DNA of 64,000 nucleotides from Rosa chinensis (GCF_002994745.2 NC_037094.1:8617001-8681000), one strand, 5' to 3'. Positions 1 through 10,648 are shown, numbered from the stretch's first letter. Numbers and translations: made by a program. The notes: generated by a model not told the origin, from the letters alone.

Positions 1-503
1 ATATTTGTCAACTTAATGTTGTTTTTCCAGTTGTCCTGCCTGTAATGACCAGAACAATTTAACTATTTTTGTAGTTGTAGACATGTTTTTCGGCTGTTGA
101 AACTTGAAAGAGCAAGTCAAGAGAGGAATGTATGTAAGCTCCTGTTTATCGCTAACAACAATTTGTGTCAGCTTCAACAAAAGTCAGAACAACCCTCAAG
201 TCGTGCCATTTGTCGAACATTGAAGTAGGCATAGTATTCACTCATATCGTCCAAATATAATCGGTACTCTCGTATTGTGGTTCAAAAATGTGATTCCTTT
301 GGAGTTTGGAGTTCTGCATTACTCAAAAAGATGAAAGTTCAAATTTGGATAAGAAATGTATTAAGAATTAAGAGTTATTTTTGGTGTGATTCACCTATTT
401 CTCTGTTTGGTTTCCAGAATGGAAATGATTCAATAAATGGCTTTGGTTTGAGATAATTCTTTTTCCAATTCCAAGCCTTTAATCCACGAACCAAATTGAG
501 GAG
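1..503. other. Intergenic flank, no gene seen
   Basis: AT-rich single-copy-looking sequence to the left of the copia insertion. No open reading frame with a recognisable family, no tRNA and no clear terminal repeats were seen. The last five bases before the element (504-508, AGTTT) are one copy of the copia target-site duplication. Confidence 0.6.
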
Positions 504-508
504 AGTTT

Positions 509-753
509 TGTTATAAAATGAAAGCAAAAGTGTTTCAGAAAAAGAGAGAGTTTGGACGCATGGAGATATGGTGTGTCTATTCATCTCACCATGAGGGGGT
601 TTATATAGGAGTACATGATGTATGCAAATGGACAACGTTTAATAGCAACGTCAATTACTCCTATTCACAATTCTATCAATCACTAATCTATAGTGAAAGG
701 CATATATGACTCTCCATCTATTTACATGATATTAGCCATAACTATTTACAACA
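509..753 (-). repeat. 3' LTR of the copia element
   Basis: Identical to 7547-7791 except for one base in the GAGGGGGTT stretch near 595 (GAGGGTGTT in the other LTR). It contains a TATA-like TTTATATA near 599-606 as read on the plus strand, the expected place for the LTR promoter on the minus strand. Confidence 0.97.
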
Positions 754-763
754 CTCCCCCTTG
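754..763 (-). promoter_or_regulatory. Polypurine tract of the copia element
   Basis: On the minus strand the sequence immediately before the 3' LTR reads CAAGGGGGAG. A purine run abutting the TG of the 3' LTR is the expected plus-strand DNA priming site of an LTR retrotransposon. Confidence 0.85.
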
Positions 764-1256
764 GATATTTCATGTCAATAGTGTTGCCTAGGCTGAGCGC
801 TTCTAAGTTGCCTCGTCAAAAACCTTGCCAAGTAATAAAAACCCTGTGGGAGAAAAACAACCTTGGTCGAAGGAGAAAAAGAGCACAACGCGCGTGAATG
901 TGGAGTAGTCGTATCACAACAGAGATAGGTGAAGTCTTCTTATCAGCATCATAAGTAGATAGTATGTCTACGAGAGGTATGCATTAGAGTTGCTACACCA
1001 AAACCTTGCCCGGTAAACCCAGTGGGAGAAACCCGTGGTCGAAGGGAAAAGATGAGCAAATGCATATATGTCAAATCAAAGCATCTTCAGGATGCAGTAA
1101 GTGGGGTGACCATGCCAGAGATGTGCCTCGTCAAAACCTTGCCAGGTAACAAAACCCAGTGGAAAAAATAACCCTGGACGAAGGACGAAAAGAGTACACG
1201 ATGGTCAAGTGGGTATGCTTCAGGATACTCCCCCTGATTTCGACTCCCCCTGAAAA

Positions 1257-3058
1257 TTACATGTTAGGTAATTCAGATAGTTTACGTAGACCAATACCTT
1301 GAACATGCTTCTGGAATGTAGACTTTGGTAGTGACTTGGTAAAGAGGTCTGCACGATTGCCTTCAGATTGAATCTGTTTGACTTCAATCTTCTGATGCTC
1401 TTGTTGCTGCTGATTGAAGAAGAACTTCGGTGCAATATGTTTGGTGTTGTCTCCTTTGATGAAACCCGTCTTCATTTGCTCAATACAAGCAGCATTATCT
1501 TCGTGGATAGTGGTTGGTTCATCAGTAGTGGAATACAGTCCACATGTGCTTCGAACATGCTTTGTGATGGCTCTCAACCATATACATTCACGTACTGCTT
1601 CGTGAAGAGCTAGAATCTCAGCATGATTCGAAGAGGTAGCAACAAGAGTCTGTTTTGTAGACCTCCAAGAAATTGCAGTATTCCCAATAGTAAAGACATA
1701 ACCAGTTTGGGAACGCGCCTTGTGTGGGTCTGATAGATAGCCTGCATCAGCATATCCAACAAGGCGAGCATCATTCTGAGGATCAAGGGGGTTTGGTCCA
1801 TTTCTTGATGCATAGGGATAGAATAAGCCCATATCGGTCGTACCTTTAAGGTAGCGAAAAATGTCTTTTATGCCATTCCAGTGGCGGCGTGTTGGCGCAG
1901 AGCTATATCTAGCTAACAAGTTCACAGAGAATGAAATGTCTGGTCTAGTGCATTGAGCCAAGTACAATAATGCGCCTATTGCACTTAGATATGGGACTTC
2001 TGGTGCCAATATCTCTTCGTTATCATCTGCAGGACGAAACAGATCTCTCTTAGGATCTAGACTTCGAACAACCATGGGAGTGCTTGAGGGCTTTACTTTA
2101 TCCTCATTAAATCGTCTTAACATCTTCTGGATGTAGTTTGATTGATGAAGCAGAATGCCATCAGCACGGTGCTCGAGCTCCAGGCCAAGGCAGTAATTCG
2201 TTCTCCCAAGATCTTTCATCTCAAATTCAGACTTCAGGTGCTTTGCGGTTTCTTTGATCTCTTCAGGAGTACCAATCAGATTCATGTCATCGACATAGAC
2301 AGCCACAATTGCAAATCCAGAACTTGTTTTCTTAATAAACACGCATGGGCATAGTTCATTGTTTACATATCCCATCCCGATCAAATATTCACTTAGACGG
2401 TTATACCACATCCGTCCGGATTGTTTTAATCCATAAAGTGAACGCCTCAAACGAATGGAGAGCGTGTTCCGTGGTCTAGAACTATTTGCACCGGGTATCT
2501 TAAGTCCTTCAGGAACTTTCATGTATATCTCTGTATCAAGATCCCCATAGAGATAAGCTGTGACCACATCCATTAGCTGCATACTCAGTTTTTCGGAAAC
2601 TACCAAACTGATAAGGTAGCGGAACGTTATGACGTCCATTACGGGAGAATATGTCTCCTCGTAATCAATCCCAGGGCGTTGAGAAAATCCTTGCGCCACT
2701 AGACGAGCCTTGTATCTCACAATCTCGTTTTTCTCATTACGCTTCCTTACAAATACCCATTTAAATCCTACAGGTTTAACATGGGGAGGTGTGGGGACTA
2801 CAGGCCCAAACACCTTTCTCTTTGTCAAGGAATCTAATTCGACCTGGATTGCTTCTTTCCATTTTGGCCAGTCATCTCTACGTTGACATTCATCAACGGA
2901 GCGAGGTTCGATGTCATCGCTATTTATAATTTCGGTAGCTACTGCGAATACAAATATATCATCGATGATAATCTCATTCCGATTCCAGATCTCACTTAAG
3001 CATGCATAATTTACCGAGATTTCTCTATTCTCGGGAGTGGGTTCAGACGTTGGAGCGT
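1257..3058 (-). pseudogene. copia pol, C-terminal part: reverse transcriptase and RNase H
   Basis: This frame carries the reverse transcriptase and RNase H of the copia polyprotein. Its upstream part (about 2829-3058) has no ATG but reads as ordinary copia linker sequence before the RT domain, including WPKWKEAIQVELDSL. Visible motifs: GFKWVFVRKRN and YKARLVAQGFSQ at the RT start, catalytic YVDD (in YVDDMNLIG), and RNase H residues in GYADAGY, SSNHAE, EDNAAC and ADLFTKSLP. It ends at a stop at 1257-1259, about 500 bp before the 3' LTR. It is out of frame with the integrase-encoding ORF to its right. The overlap with that ORF, and the homology-like continuation in both frames, place a one-base slip in the CCCC run at 3059-3062. 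No other disabling change was seen. Confidence 0.92.
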
Positions 3059-4834
3059 CCCCAACGTCGTCTCTTCTAGGACGGACCCATAATCTGGAAT
3101 TGTCTCGTGAGATGGATCAGTTGAGATCGCGATGTCTAGTGGATTGGTTTGTGCCAGTTTTACCCTCTTCCGGGGATAAGAATCCTTCGAACCTAGTGGT
3201 CTTCCTCGCTTCTGGGCAGGGACATATGACTGGTTAGCCACCATGGTCGTACCTCGTCCATCTGGGGCGACGTGTCCTACAGGGACATCTATCCTTGCAG
3301 GCATATTTGCAGCAGGTATATGTGATCTCGTCACTTTAGCTAGATCAGAGAAAGCGTCTGGCATATTTTGGGCTACCCTCTGTAGATCTAGAATTCTCCG
3401 CACTTCATTATCACATTGTGCGGTTCGGGGATCAAGATGAGACACAGTGGGGACATTCCACGTCAATTCACGTCGTTCATCAGGAACGATAAAGTTCTTA
3501 TCTCCCCCTAACGGCGGGAAGACTGTCTCATCAAAGTGACAATCCGCAAATCTAGCGGTAAAGAGATCGCCTGTCAAGGGCTCTAAAAAGCGTATAATGG
3601 ATGGGGATTCATAACCGACATATATGCCCATCCTTCGTTGAGGACCCATTTTTGTACGTTGTGGTGGCGCAATTGGCACGAAAACTGCACACCCAAATAC
3701 GCGTAAGTGCGAAACATCAGGTTCGTACCCAGTAACCAATTGTAACGCGGAATAAGGTTGGGTGGCAATGGGCCTCAGTCGGACCAACATAGCTGCATGC
3801 AAAATTGCATAGCCCCACGCAGATACTGGAAGCTTGGTGCGCATTACCAAGGTCCGTGCGATCATTTGTAATCTTTTAATGAACGCTTCTGCGAGACCAT
3901 TCTGGGTATGAACATAGGGAACTGGATGCTCAACATTAATCCCAAGGGACATGCAATAATCATCAAATGATTTTGATGTAAACTCTCCAGCATTATCAAG
4001 TCTTATAGACTTTATTGGATAATCCGGGTGGTGAGCCCTTAATTTAATAATCTGGGCAAGGAGTTTAGCAAACGCAGCATTTCTTGTGGACAATAACGTA
4101 ACATGTGACCACCTTGTCGATGCATCAACCAAAACCATGAAATATTTAAATGGTCCGCATGGTGGTTGGATAGGTCCACATATATCCCCTTGTATCCTTT
4201 GTAGGAAAAGGTTGGAGTCTTTTTCAGTCTTTGCATATGATGGTCTTACATTTAATTTTCCCAATGAGCATGCTTGGCATAATGTGTTACTATACACAAG
4301 ATCCTTATTGGTAAGTGGATGCCCATGTGATGAATTTAGGATACGGCGCATCATACTTTGACCTGGGTGTCCCAAACGGTCATGCCAAAGTAAGTAGTTG
4401 CTCAAATTGGTTAGCTTCTGGCTAGTTATGTGATTTGCCTCAATTGATCTTATGGTAGTCATGTAGAGACCACTCGAAAGGCATTTTAGCTTCTCCAATG
4501 TACGCTTCCGGCCGTACAAATTGGAGGTTATGCAAAGATATTCCACTCCTTTTTCCTCAGTGGTTTCAACGTGATAACCGTTGGCTCGAATATCCTTAAA
4601 ACTCAATAACGTTCTTCTGGAACGTGGAGAATATAAGGCCTCATTAATGGTAAATTCAGTACCATTGGACAACATAAAATGGGCTTTGCCATGGCCCTCT
4701 ATTAGGTTGGATTGACCTGATATAGTTGTCACAGAGGTATGAGTAGGCAATAAGTTTGCAAAATACTTCCTATCTCGGAGTATGGTGTGCGTAGTAGCAC
4801 TATCAGCCAGACAACAAACTTCCCCACAAGACAT
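3011..4834 (-). pseudogene. copia pol, N-terminal part: protease and integrase
   Basis: A 607-codon ORF beginning with the aspartic protease: D11-S12-A13 inside LADSATTHTIL (DSA instead of the textbook DSG or DTG). It continues through the GAG-pre-integrase zinc-binding region (HDRLGHPGQSMM, then CQACSLGK) and the integrase core with its acidic residues in GDICGP, RLDNAGEF and NGLAEAF. The normal polyprotein would continue into reverse transcriptase. Here the last 17 or so codons are out of frame, and the ORF ends at 3011. The start ATG at 4834 lies just upstream of the protease and is separated from the gag stop by about 200 bp, so gag and pol are in different frames. The order and motifs leave no doubt about the family. 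Confidence 0.92.
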
Positions 4835-5030
4835 GCCTATTCATAAATTTAATTCAATGGATCACATGTATGAAAATAAATAACTTTATTGAATTAAACA
4901 TCCAAGCATAACCAACTTATAAAACCAATATCCCAAAAATCACCAAAGATAATCCAAAGGAAATATAAACCATTATTCATAACAATAATATAGATATGGC
5001 ACAAGTGCCTATTATGTCCATGCTCTCTAT

Positions 5031-6080
5031 TCAATCCTCGATGTACTCATTGGCTGCTTGGAAATCAGTAATCTCCAAGGTGGTATCCATAGGAACTGAC
5101 CCTTCTACAAGGTTGGCCTCTCGAGTTCCGCGTCTGGCGTGATACTCTCCTATCTCTTCATTTGTTGCACGGCAGGTGCGAGACCAATGGTCAGTGCCTC
5201 CACATCTATAACATAGATTATGCTGATTCTGAGGGTGACGGGCCGGGCCAACATTCTCTCTAATTTGAGCTTGTTGGACCTGGGCATTTCTGTTTCCACC
5301 ACGTGGGCCTTGTCCACGTCCTCCTCGACCCCTTGGGCGATTACCTTGGTGGTCACGGTCATATGGGGCATTTCTGGGCCCATTTCTCCTTCCATGTCTC
5401 GGACGTTCAGGCCTCCTTCCCCTTCCACGACCCCGGTTTCTCCTTGCGCGATTATTTTCGCGATGGGCAATAGCATTTGCTTCAGGCAAAGGAACTGCTC
5501 TGGTACCGGTGGGCCTTGCTTGATCATTCCTCAAAAGTAGGTCGTTGTTCTTTTCAGCGAGCAACAGGACGGTGACCAATTCTGAGAATCTAGCAAAGTT
5601 TCTCTCCCTGTATTGTTGCTGCAGGACCATACAGGAAGGAGGGAAGGTGGAGAAAGTTTTCTCCAATAGATCAGCTTCTGTGAGCTCTTCTCCACAGAAT
5701 TTTAGGAGTGACCGAATCCTACAGATTTCAGAGTTATACTCATTGACAGTCTTGAAATCCTGGAAACGTATGTTCTGCCAGTCGTGCCTTGCTTCTGGCA
5801 AGTAGATAGTCCTCTGATGGTTGAATCGCTCTTCTAGAGCGACCCACAGGGACCGTGGGTCCTCTTCAGCTAAATATTCCACCTTGAGTGCTTCCTCCAT
5901 ATGTTTCCTGATGAAAATCATAGCCCTTGCCTTCATATCTTCAGGGGCGATGTTGTCAGCATTAATCGTTGATCTCATCTTATTTGCAGTTAAATGGAGC
6001 TTGACATCCTGGGTCCATTTGAGGTAGTTCCTTCCGGAAACTTCCAAAGCAACAAAGTCAAGCTTGTTGAGATTTGACAT
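5031..6080 (-). CDS. copia gag (capsid/nucleocapsid)
   Basis: A 349-codon intact ORF. The N-terminal two thirds match the Ty1/copia gag (UBN2/retrotran_gag) layout, starting MSNLNKLDFVALEVSGRNY, with the usual YLKW motif. A basic Arg/Gly-rich stretch at about residues 205-270 (RARRNRGRGRGRR and similar) comes before one CCHC zinc knuckle, CYRCGGTDHWSRTC (C-X2-C-X4-H-X4-C), near residues 290-303. Gag would package the element RNA in cytoplasmic particles. It stops before pol and in a different frame, so pol would need its own translation start, frameshift or subgenomic RNA. It is the only complete gene of this element. Confidence 0.93.
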   Translation of the reverse strand: MSNLNKLDFVALEVSGRNYLKWTQDVKLHLTANKMRSTINADNIAPEDMKARAMIFIRKHMEEALKVEYLAEEDPRSLWVALEERFNHQRTIYLPEARHDWQNIRFQDFKTVNEYNSEICRIRSLLKFCGEELTEADLLEKTFSTFPPSCMVLQQQYRERNFARFSELVTVLLLAEKNNDLLLRNDQARPTGTRAVPLPEANAIAHRENNRARRNRGRGRGRRPERPRHGRRNGPRNAPYDRDHQGNRPRGRGGRGQGPRGGNRNAQVQQAQIRENVGPARHPQNQHNLCYRCGGTDHWSRTCRATNEEIGEYHARRGTREANLVEGSVPMDTTLEITDFQAANEYIED

Positions 6081-6861
6081 TCTCTACAAGGATTCAAAGG
6101 ATAATTGTTAGTGCTATGGGTAATAATTTCCACAAGCAATCAATAAGAACTTCAGGTTCTATAACATGGTATGAAAATTAGGATTAAACATGTACATGTT
6201 GAATTAATGAATGAAACTTCAAGTTCCTTATACGACATTATCGAAATTACAGATTCGATATTCATGAAACGTTATTTCTCAACCCTTTTGGTAACTCCAA
6301 TTAAATACGACCAGGTAAGAGTATGAGGTTTGGGTGGAGCGAGGCTCTCTTAAGTACACAGCCTCATTGTATCTTGCCTAGACATCGCATCGAATTGGGT
6401 GCGCCTACTTGGAAAGATTCATAACCTTTCAATGTTATCGAAACTACGGGTTCGATACGTGTGAACTTCTGGTTCAATATTTATGTATGATTTTTGGTTC
6501 AATATTTATGTGTGAACTTCTGGTTCATTAAGTACCTGCATTCTATTCATATATATTCTAGTGCAAGGAAAATTTTTTTAAGCCACTAAAATATTCATAT
6601 AATTAATATGAGCAAATAGATAAGCAAGTAACACCACAAAATCATTATAGTAATAAACGCAATATACGTTATTAAAATGAATAATGAAATAAGAAAGAAT
6701 AAATTATGAATTGATTGTGGTAATGAGCATAAATTACTATAGTAATTGCTTTGGATAGAAATCAATCAAAATCAACGCACGGATTAATCAATCACCAATT
6801 AATTGGCCTCAAATCTGCTTCTGGCAGAATTAATACTAAATAATGTTAATACATACTAACT

Positions 6862-6932
6862 TTCCATAGTGGTATAGCGGATAACATGTTGAGTTGGCAC
6901 CTATTTTTAGCTGGGTTCGAATCCCAGCAACT
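6862..6932 (+). other. tRNA-like (degenerate) sequence in the copia leader
   Basis: The stretch has an A-box-like TGGTATAGCGG (6870-6880) and a perfect B-box GGTTCGAATCC (6914-6924). The B-box sits in a five-pair T-arm (CTGGG...CCCAG). The acceptor and anticodon stems do not pair, so I do not call a functional tRNA. It lies on the strand opposite to the element's own transcription, between the 5' LTR and gag. It could be a tRNA-derived fragment picked up by the element, or a chance resemblance. Confidence 0.45.
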
Positions 6933-6985
6933 GCACAATCTGTTTTTTTTTTCTTGTTGAATTACTACAGATATATAGTTGCAGT

Positions 6986-7091
6986 CCATAAATTTTTCAC
7001 TTTTCTTTTCCAATCAAATAATCCCAAACACATGAACACCATAAATTTTTCTCTTTTCTTTTCCAATCAAACAATCCCAAACACATGAACA
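6986..7091 (+). repeat. 53-bp tandem duplication in the copia leader
   Basis: Two adjacent copies (6986-7038 and 7039-7091) share CCATAAATTTTTC, TTTTCTTTTCCAATCAAA and AATCCCAAACACATGAACA, with very few differences. It is in the untranslated leader between 5' LTR and gag. Confidence 0.85.
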
Positions 7092-7524
7092 AATATATAT
7101 ACAAATACGTATACCAAGTAAATAAATCATGTAGGATTTGCTAGGGTTCATGCATTTTGGTGATTTTTCATATTCAATCAATAGGCACAATAAGCAAGAA
7201 GAATGAATATAAAATTAGGTTTTGGAAAACATTACTTGAAGACGGATGGATGAATCTTCAGCTTATGTGTGCAGAACTGAGAAGGTTGTCTTCTCAGCCA
7301 ATCCAAGAACTATTCGCCTCTTCTGAACAGCTCCCACTTCGAATGATGTACAGGTCTCAAAACAACTCCGGTAGAGCTGAAATTTGGAGGGCAGATAGAA
7401 GAGGCAGAGACGAACAACTTTGATGAACGAAAGATTTTGATCTGAGGTCTAGATCAAGAGGTTTCGGGGCGTGCAAACAGGCTTCAGCAGGGGGGTTGTT
7501 TTTTTTCTTTGGCTAGGGCTTGGG

Positions 7525-7546
7525 TTAGAGCTTCGTGCTGATAACG
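7525..7546 (-). promoter_or_regulatory. Primer-binding-site region of the copia element
   Basis: On the minus strand the bases following the 5' LTR read CGTTATCAGCACGAAGC. The TATCAG core resembles the copia primer-binding site complementary to initiator tRNA-Met (TGGTATCAGAGC), but several positions differ. The location is right; the primer identity is an inference. Confidence 0.5.
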
Positions 7547-7791
7547 TGTTATAAAATGAAAGCAAAAGTGTTTCAGAAAAAGAGAGAGTTTGGACGCATG
7601 GAGATATGGTGTGTCTATTCATCTCACCATGAGGGTGTTTATATAGGAGTACATGATGTATGCAAATGGACAACGTTTAATAGCAACGTCAATTACTCCT
7701 ATTCACAATTCTATCAATCACTAATCTATAGTGAAAGGCATATATGACTCTCCATCTATTTACATGATATTAGCCATAACTATTTACAACA
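7547..7791 (-). repeat. 5' LTR of the copia element
   Basis: A 245-bp LTR beginning TGTTATAAAATG and ending TTTACAACA as read on the plus strand. A TATA-like element sits at about 7638-7645 and would drive minus-strand transcription of the element. The target duplication AGTTT follows at 7792-7796. Confidence 0.97.
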
Positions 7792-7796
7792 AGTTT

Positions 7797-8417
7797 CTTA
7801 TTTAGTCACTACTGGTTGAAGGTCATAACTCATAACTATTCAAGAGATTAGTTATGTCTCCATTCTAAAAAGAACTTAATTGAGTTGTAATAATCAAGCA
7901 AGGAATCCAAACAATTAAAGTACATCACCAGAGATTGATTTCTGCTTTAATTTTAAATGTTTAGTTCATTTTTTCACTTTGAAAACTAGGAAAACAATCA
8001 TGTGAGCGCCTATATTCTTGCTGGCTAGCTTTCGTTTTGGACCTGGTGCTCTCCAGAAAGGAATTTCTTTATCCAAAGTTAATATATGCTTTGCTTCTTT
8101 TTTGATCTCTTTGAAAAATCAATTGCCTTTCGATATGAAAAAGCCAATGATTCCTGTAGCAAAGAGTCCCACCCTTTACCTTTTTACGGTCTCAGTGTCA
8201 AGTAAGGATGCTGAATCAATTGAAGTACAAGAACTAGTTTATTTTATACAGCTAACTGATCTTGCAGCCAAATTTTACATCCCCTAATCAATGTTTAAGG
8301 CACTAGGGTTTGAGGAAGAACTTTAATCTCTTCGGAGCACTGGATATAATAGTACATGAAAATCAAAAATCATTTTGAAGTAAATTTATCTTGATCTGTA
8401 ATACTACATTAACAGGA
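7797..8417. other. Downstream flank of the NAC gene, no gene seen
   Basis: AT-rich sequence between the copia insertion and the NAC stop codon, likely including the NAC 3' untranslated region on its right side. A short open frame at 8018-8287 has no recognisable motifs and overlaps the expected 3' region, so I do not annotate it. Confidence 0.5.
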
Positions 8418-9314
8418 TCAAAATTTAGTGCAGCCACTGATTTCTTCATCACCGGCTTCATGACTCGAAGATATATCTGTGATGCCACTACAACTTGAAC
8501 AAGATGAAGATGAAGACACAGGACTTGTACTAGTAATCTGAAGCTGACCCTTTGCAGCATTCTTAACTTTGAAGCCATCATAGCTAAGCAATATATCCTC
8601 ATCTTTCTGACAACTTCTTTTCTTCAAAAATATTCGGCATAGAACCCAATTTCCTTTCTGGTTTATAGGGTTCTGCAGAAAAATTACTCGCAAGTGTCAG
8701 ATGATATTTCTTGACACATTATATCAGTAAATTGTGTGCATGAACTTAATATAAAACTCACCTCAGTTGATGAAGCTGTAGTTCCTAGATTATTGACAAG
8801 AGAATATTCATGCATGACCCAATCAGTCTTGGAACCATTTGGAGCTTTTCCTCTATAGAAAACCAGACTCTTCTTCTTCCCTACAATGTTATTCCTCCTA
8901 GGAGATACAATTTTCTTATCCGAACCGGTTGCTTTCCAATAACCAGAACTTGTCACTCTGTTTGTTCTGTTCCCATTAGGGTATTTTGATTCCTTGTTGC
9001 TGAAGAAATATCTCTCTTGCTTCAAATCACCTACAAAAAAAACACTTTTATCATTTGAGCAAATATAGGAAATAGCTAGTAGGGGAGTGGACTAGTTAAA
9101 GAACAGGAAGTACCATTTTGCAGTACTAATTACCTGGCAAATCCCAAGGATCATACAAACAAACATTGATCTCAGGAATAATGGAAGCAGGTAGAGGGCA
9201 TGAGAAGACCTTGCACCTTAGGTACTGAAAGACAAGTTCTTCATCGGTGGGCTGGAATCGAAAACCAGGAGGCAGTCTGGTCATCCCATTTCTAACAAAG
9301 TTGAACTTGTCCAT
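8418..9314 (-). CDS. NAC-domain transcription factor (VNI2/NAC083-NAC041-like)
   Basis: Three exons on the minus strand: 9314-9134, 9030-8762 and 8672-8418, all with GT-AG junctions and continuous phase, giving 234 residues. The NAC DNA-binding domain occupies about residues 12-165: [14 protein letters not shown] (subdomain A), [19 protein letters not shown] (B/C junction, restored by splicing exons 1 and 2), [12 protein letters not shown] (C/D), [20 protein letters not shown] (D) and GNWVLCRIF (E). The first intron position, inside the codon after DLP, is typical of NAC genes. The short C-terminal region is Ser-rich and acidic. The start, the PLPASIIPE segment and FLKKR after the domain recall the VND-INTERACTING2 (NAC083)/NAC041 subgroup, linked to xylem and senescence control in Arabidopsis. 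The nuclear role and DNA binding are from family knowledge; the exact orthologue is inferred. Confidence 0.93.
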
Positions 9315-9398
9315 TGTTTGATCAAAGCCTTAAGTGTTAGTGATCAAACCTATTGGCCTCTGTCGAATGAGATGAGGAAACGTCAAGCATCCTTGTAG

Positions 9399-9406
9399 TA
9401 TTTATA
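9399..9406 (-). promoter_or_regulatory. Putative TATA box of the NAC gene
   Basis: On the minus strand the sequence reads CTATAAATAC, about 85 bp upstream of the NAC start codon. This spacing fits a short 5' untranslated leader. No experimental start site is known from the sequence. Confidence 0.5.
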
Positions 9407-9606
9407 GTCCAACACAGAAGAAGGATCTTTTCAGTGGGTGCAATCTTGTAGAAGAAAAAATAAAATGATTCTGTGTTAACAAGTTTTTATGTTTGACAAT
9501 TTAAAAAGGCTTACTTAAAGATTCTTTTTTGTTTTGTGTATGGTATCACTGTAATTTCTGATACAAAAGTAAATTCAAACTTGAAAGTCATTGTATTCAA
9601 CATCTT

Positions 9607-10632
9607 TTTTTTTATATCATTAGATCAACAGCAAAAGGTTATAGTCTACCAAAACTTACATAAGAAATCCGGCAAGAAAATCTGGATTTACCTACCTAAG
9701 CTATAGCACACTATTAAGGATAACTGGGGCGCTCACATTTAAGCGAGCCTATACAAGAACGAAAAAACCTCGCCTCCTGCGGAAAGAAATCATTCAACTA
9801 GCCCTCACTTGCCAATCACGCAATTGTGGTACAAGCAAAAACTAGAAACGTCATAGAAGACTCATAGAAGTTTAGCCAACCTCACACAGACTCAATACCC
9901 TAATTCATTAAGGCCCAGCTTGCCTCAACTTGAGCCCAAGCCTGTAGGCCCAAGCCCAAATCAATCCTTGCCTTCTAGGAAAGCTTGCCTGCCTCAATAG
10001 TGCAGAAACCCTAGGCCACTGCTGCCGGGCTACCTCCACCGCCGTTTGGTCCGGCGGCGAGCCTATCCACCACTGCATCAGATCTTCGAGTCAAACTCTA
10101 CAGACCTCAATGCGCTGCGGCCTCCACCACTAATTGAAAGCTTCAACGGCAATATTAGATGGCCAAACAACGAACCCCGACCACTTCGATCTCAACTTGT
10201 CTGTATGAAACACCGGCCAAGACTCCAGTGCCAATACCACACAAACCCTACTCAATCGAAGTCCGTCCCCACTAGGATCGAACACACCACACCCTCGAAC
10301 GCTTCAGCCTAAAGCCGCCGTGAATTGGAGCCGTACCACCTCAAATCGGGTCTTCGAACAATCCCCAGAACCCGACGTCGCCGACCAAGGAACTGTTGCT
10401 CCGTCTGCACGTCATCGCTCTGGTCTGGACACCGCACAGTCGCCGCCGCCACACGAAACCCTAGGTTTCGCACTCTCGAGATCGCTCCGTATTGCTCGGA
10501 GCCTCTCTTTTTGAAGTGAATAAAATTAGTATCCTTCGACTCACTAATTCACTTAAAAATGGAACAAATGAATTAATGATCAAGACACAGCTTTGCCTTA
10601 TGAAACAAAAGAACTTTTCTATCATGTGAAGC
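9607..10632 (-). mobile_element. GC-rich non-coding retroposon with 16-bp target duplication
   Basis: The direct repeat TTGTATTCAACATCTT occurs at 9591-9606 and 10633-10648, bracketing 1,026 bp. The left side begins with a T run (plus strand), that is, an A tail on the minus strand preceded by TTGATCTAATGATATAA, like the 3' end of plant L1-type retroposons. The internal part is GC-rich, unlike its surroundings, and has no ORF with recognisable domains in either strand. The target duplication and the A tail indicate target-primed reverse transcription. Whether it is a LINE relic, a long SINE-like element or a processed transcript cannot be decided here. Confidence 0.65.
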
Positions 10633-10648
10633 TTGTATTCAACATCTT

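Larger units (their letters stand above)
509..7791 (-). mobile_element. Ty1/copia LTR retrotransposon, nearly complete, young
   Basis: A 7,283-bp element read on the minus strand. Seen directly: identical-length 245-bp LTRs at 509-753 and 7547-7791, both starting TG and ending CA; a 5-bp direct repeat AGTTT at 504-508 and 7792-7796; a polypurine tract next to the left (3') LTR; a primer-binding-site-like sequence next to the right (5') LTR. Gene order in the transcribed direction is gag, protease, integrase, reverse transcriptase, RNase H. Integrase before reverse transcriptase is the diagnostic order of the copia superfamily. The LTRs differ at one position only, so insertion is recent. The pol frame is broken near 3059-3062, so this copy is probably not autonomous unless the break is a sequencing error. 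Confidence 0.97.

Noticed and set aside
375..709. Short open frames over the copia LTR (similar ones at 7449-7747)
   Set aside because: They lie in the non-coding LTR and recur only because the LTR is repeated.
5150..5540. Open frames overlapping the Arg/Gly-rich part of gag
   Set aside because: Shadow frames of a compositionally biased coding region.
6862..6932. A functional tRNA gene
   Set aside because: A-box, B-box and T-arm are good, but the acceptor and anticodon stems do not pair and no anticodon can be placed.
8018..8287. 89-codon plus-strand ORF downstream of the NAC gene
   Set aside because: No domain or coding-like pattern; it overlaps the likely NAC 3' region.
10046..10519. Plus-strand ORFs with many Pro and Arg residues
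   Set aside because: They lie inside the GC-rich retroposon and show no family; several frames are open at once, as expected from GC content.
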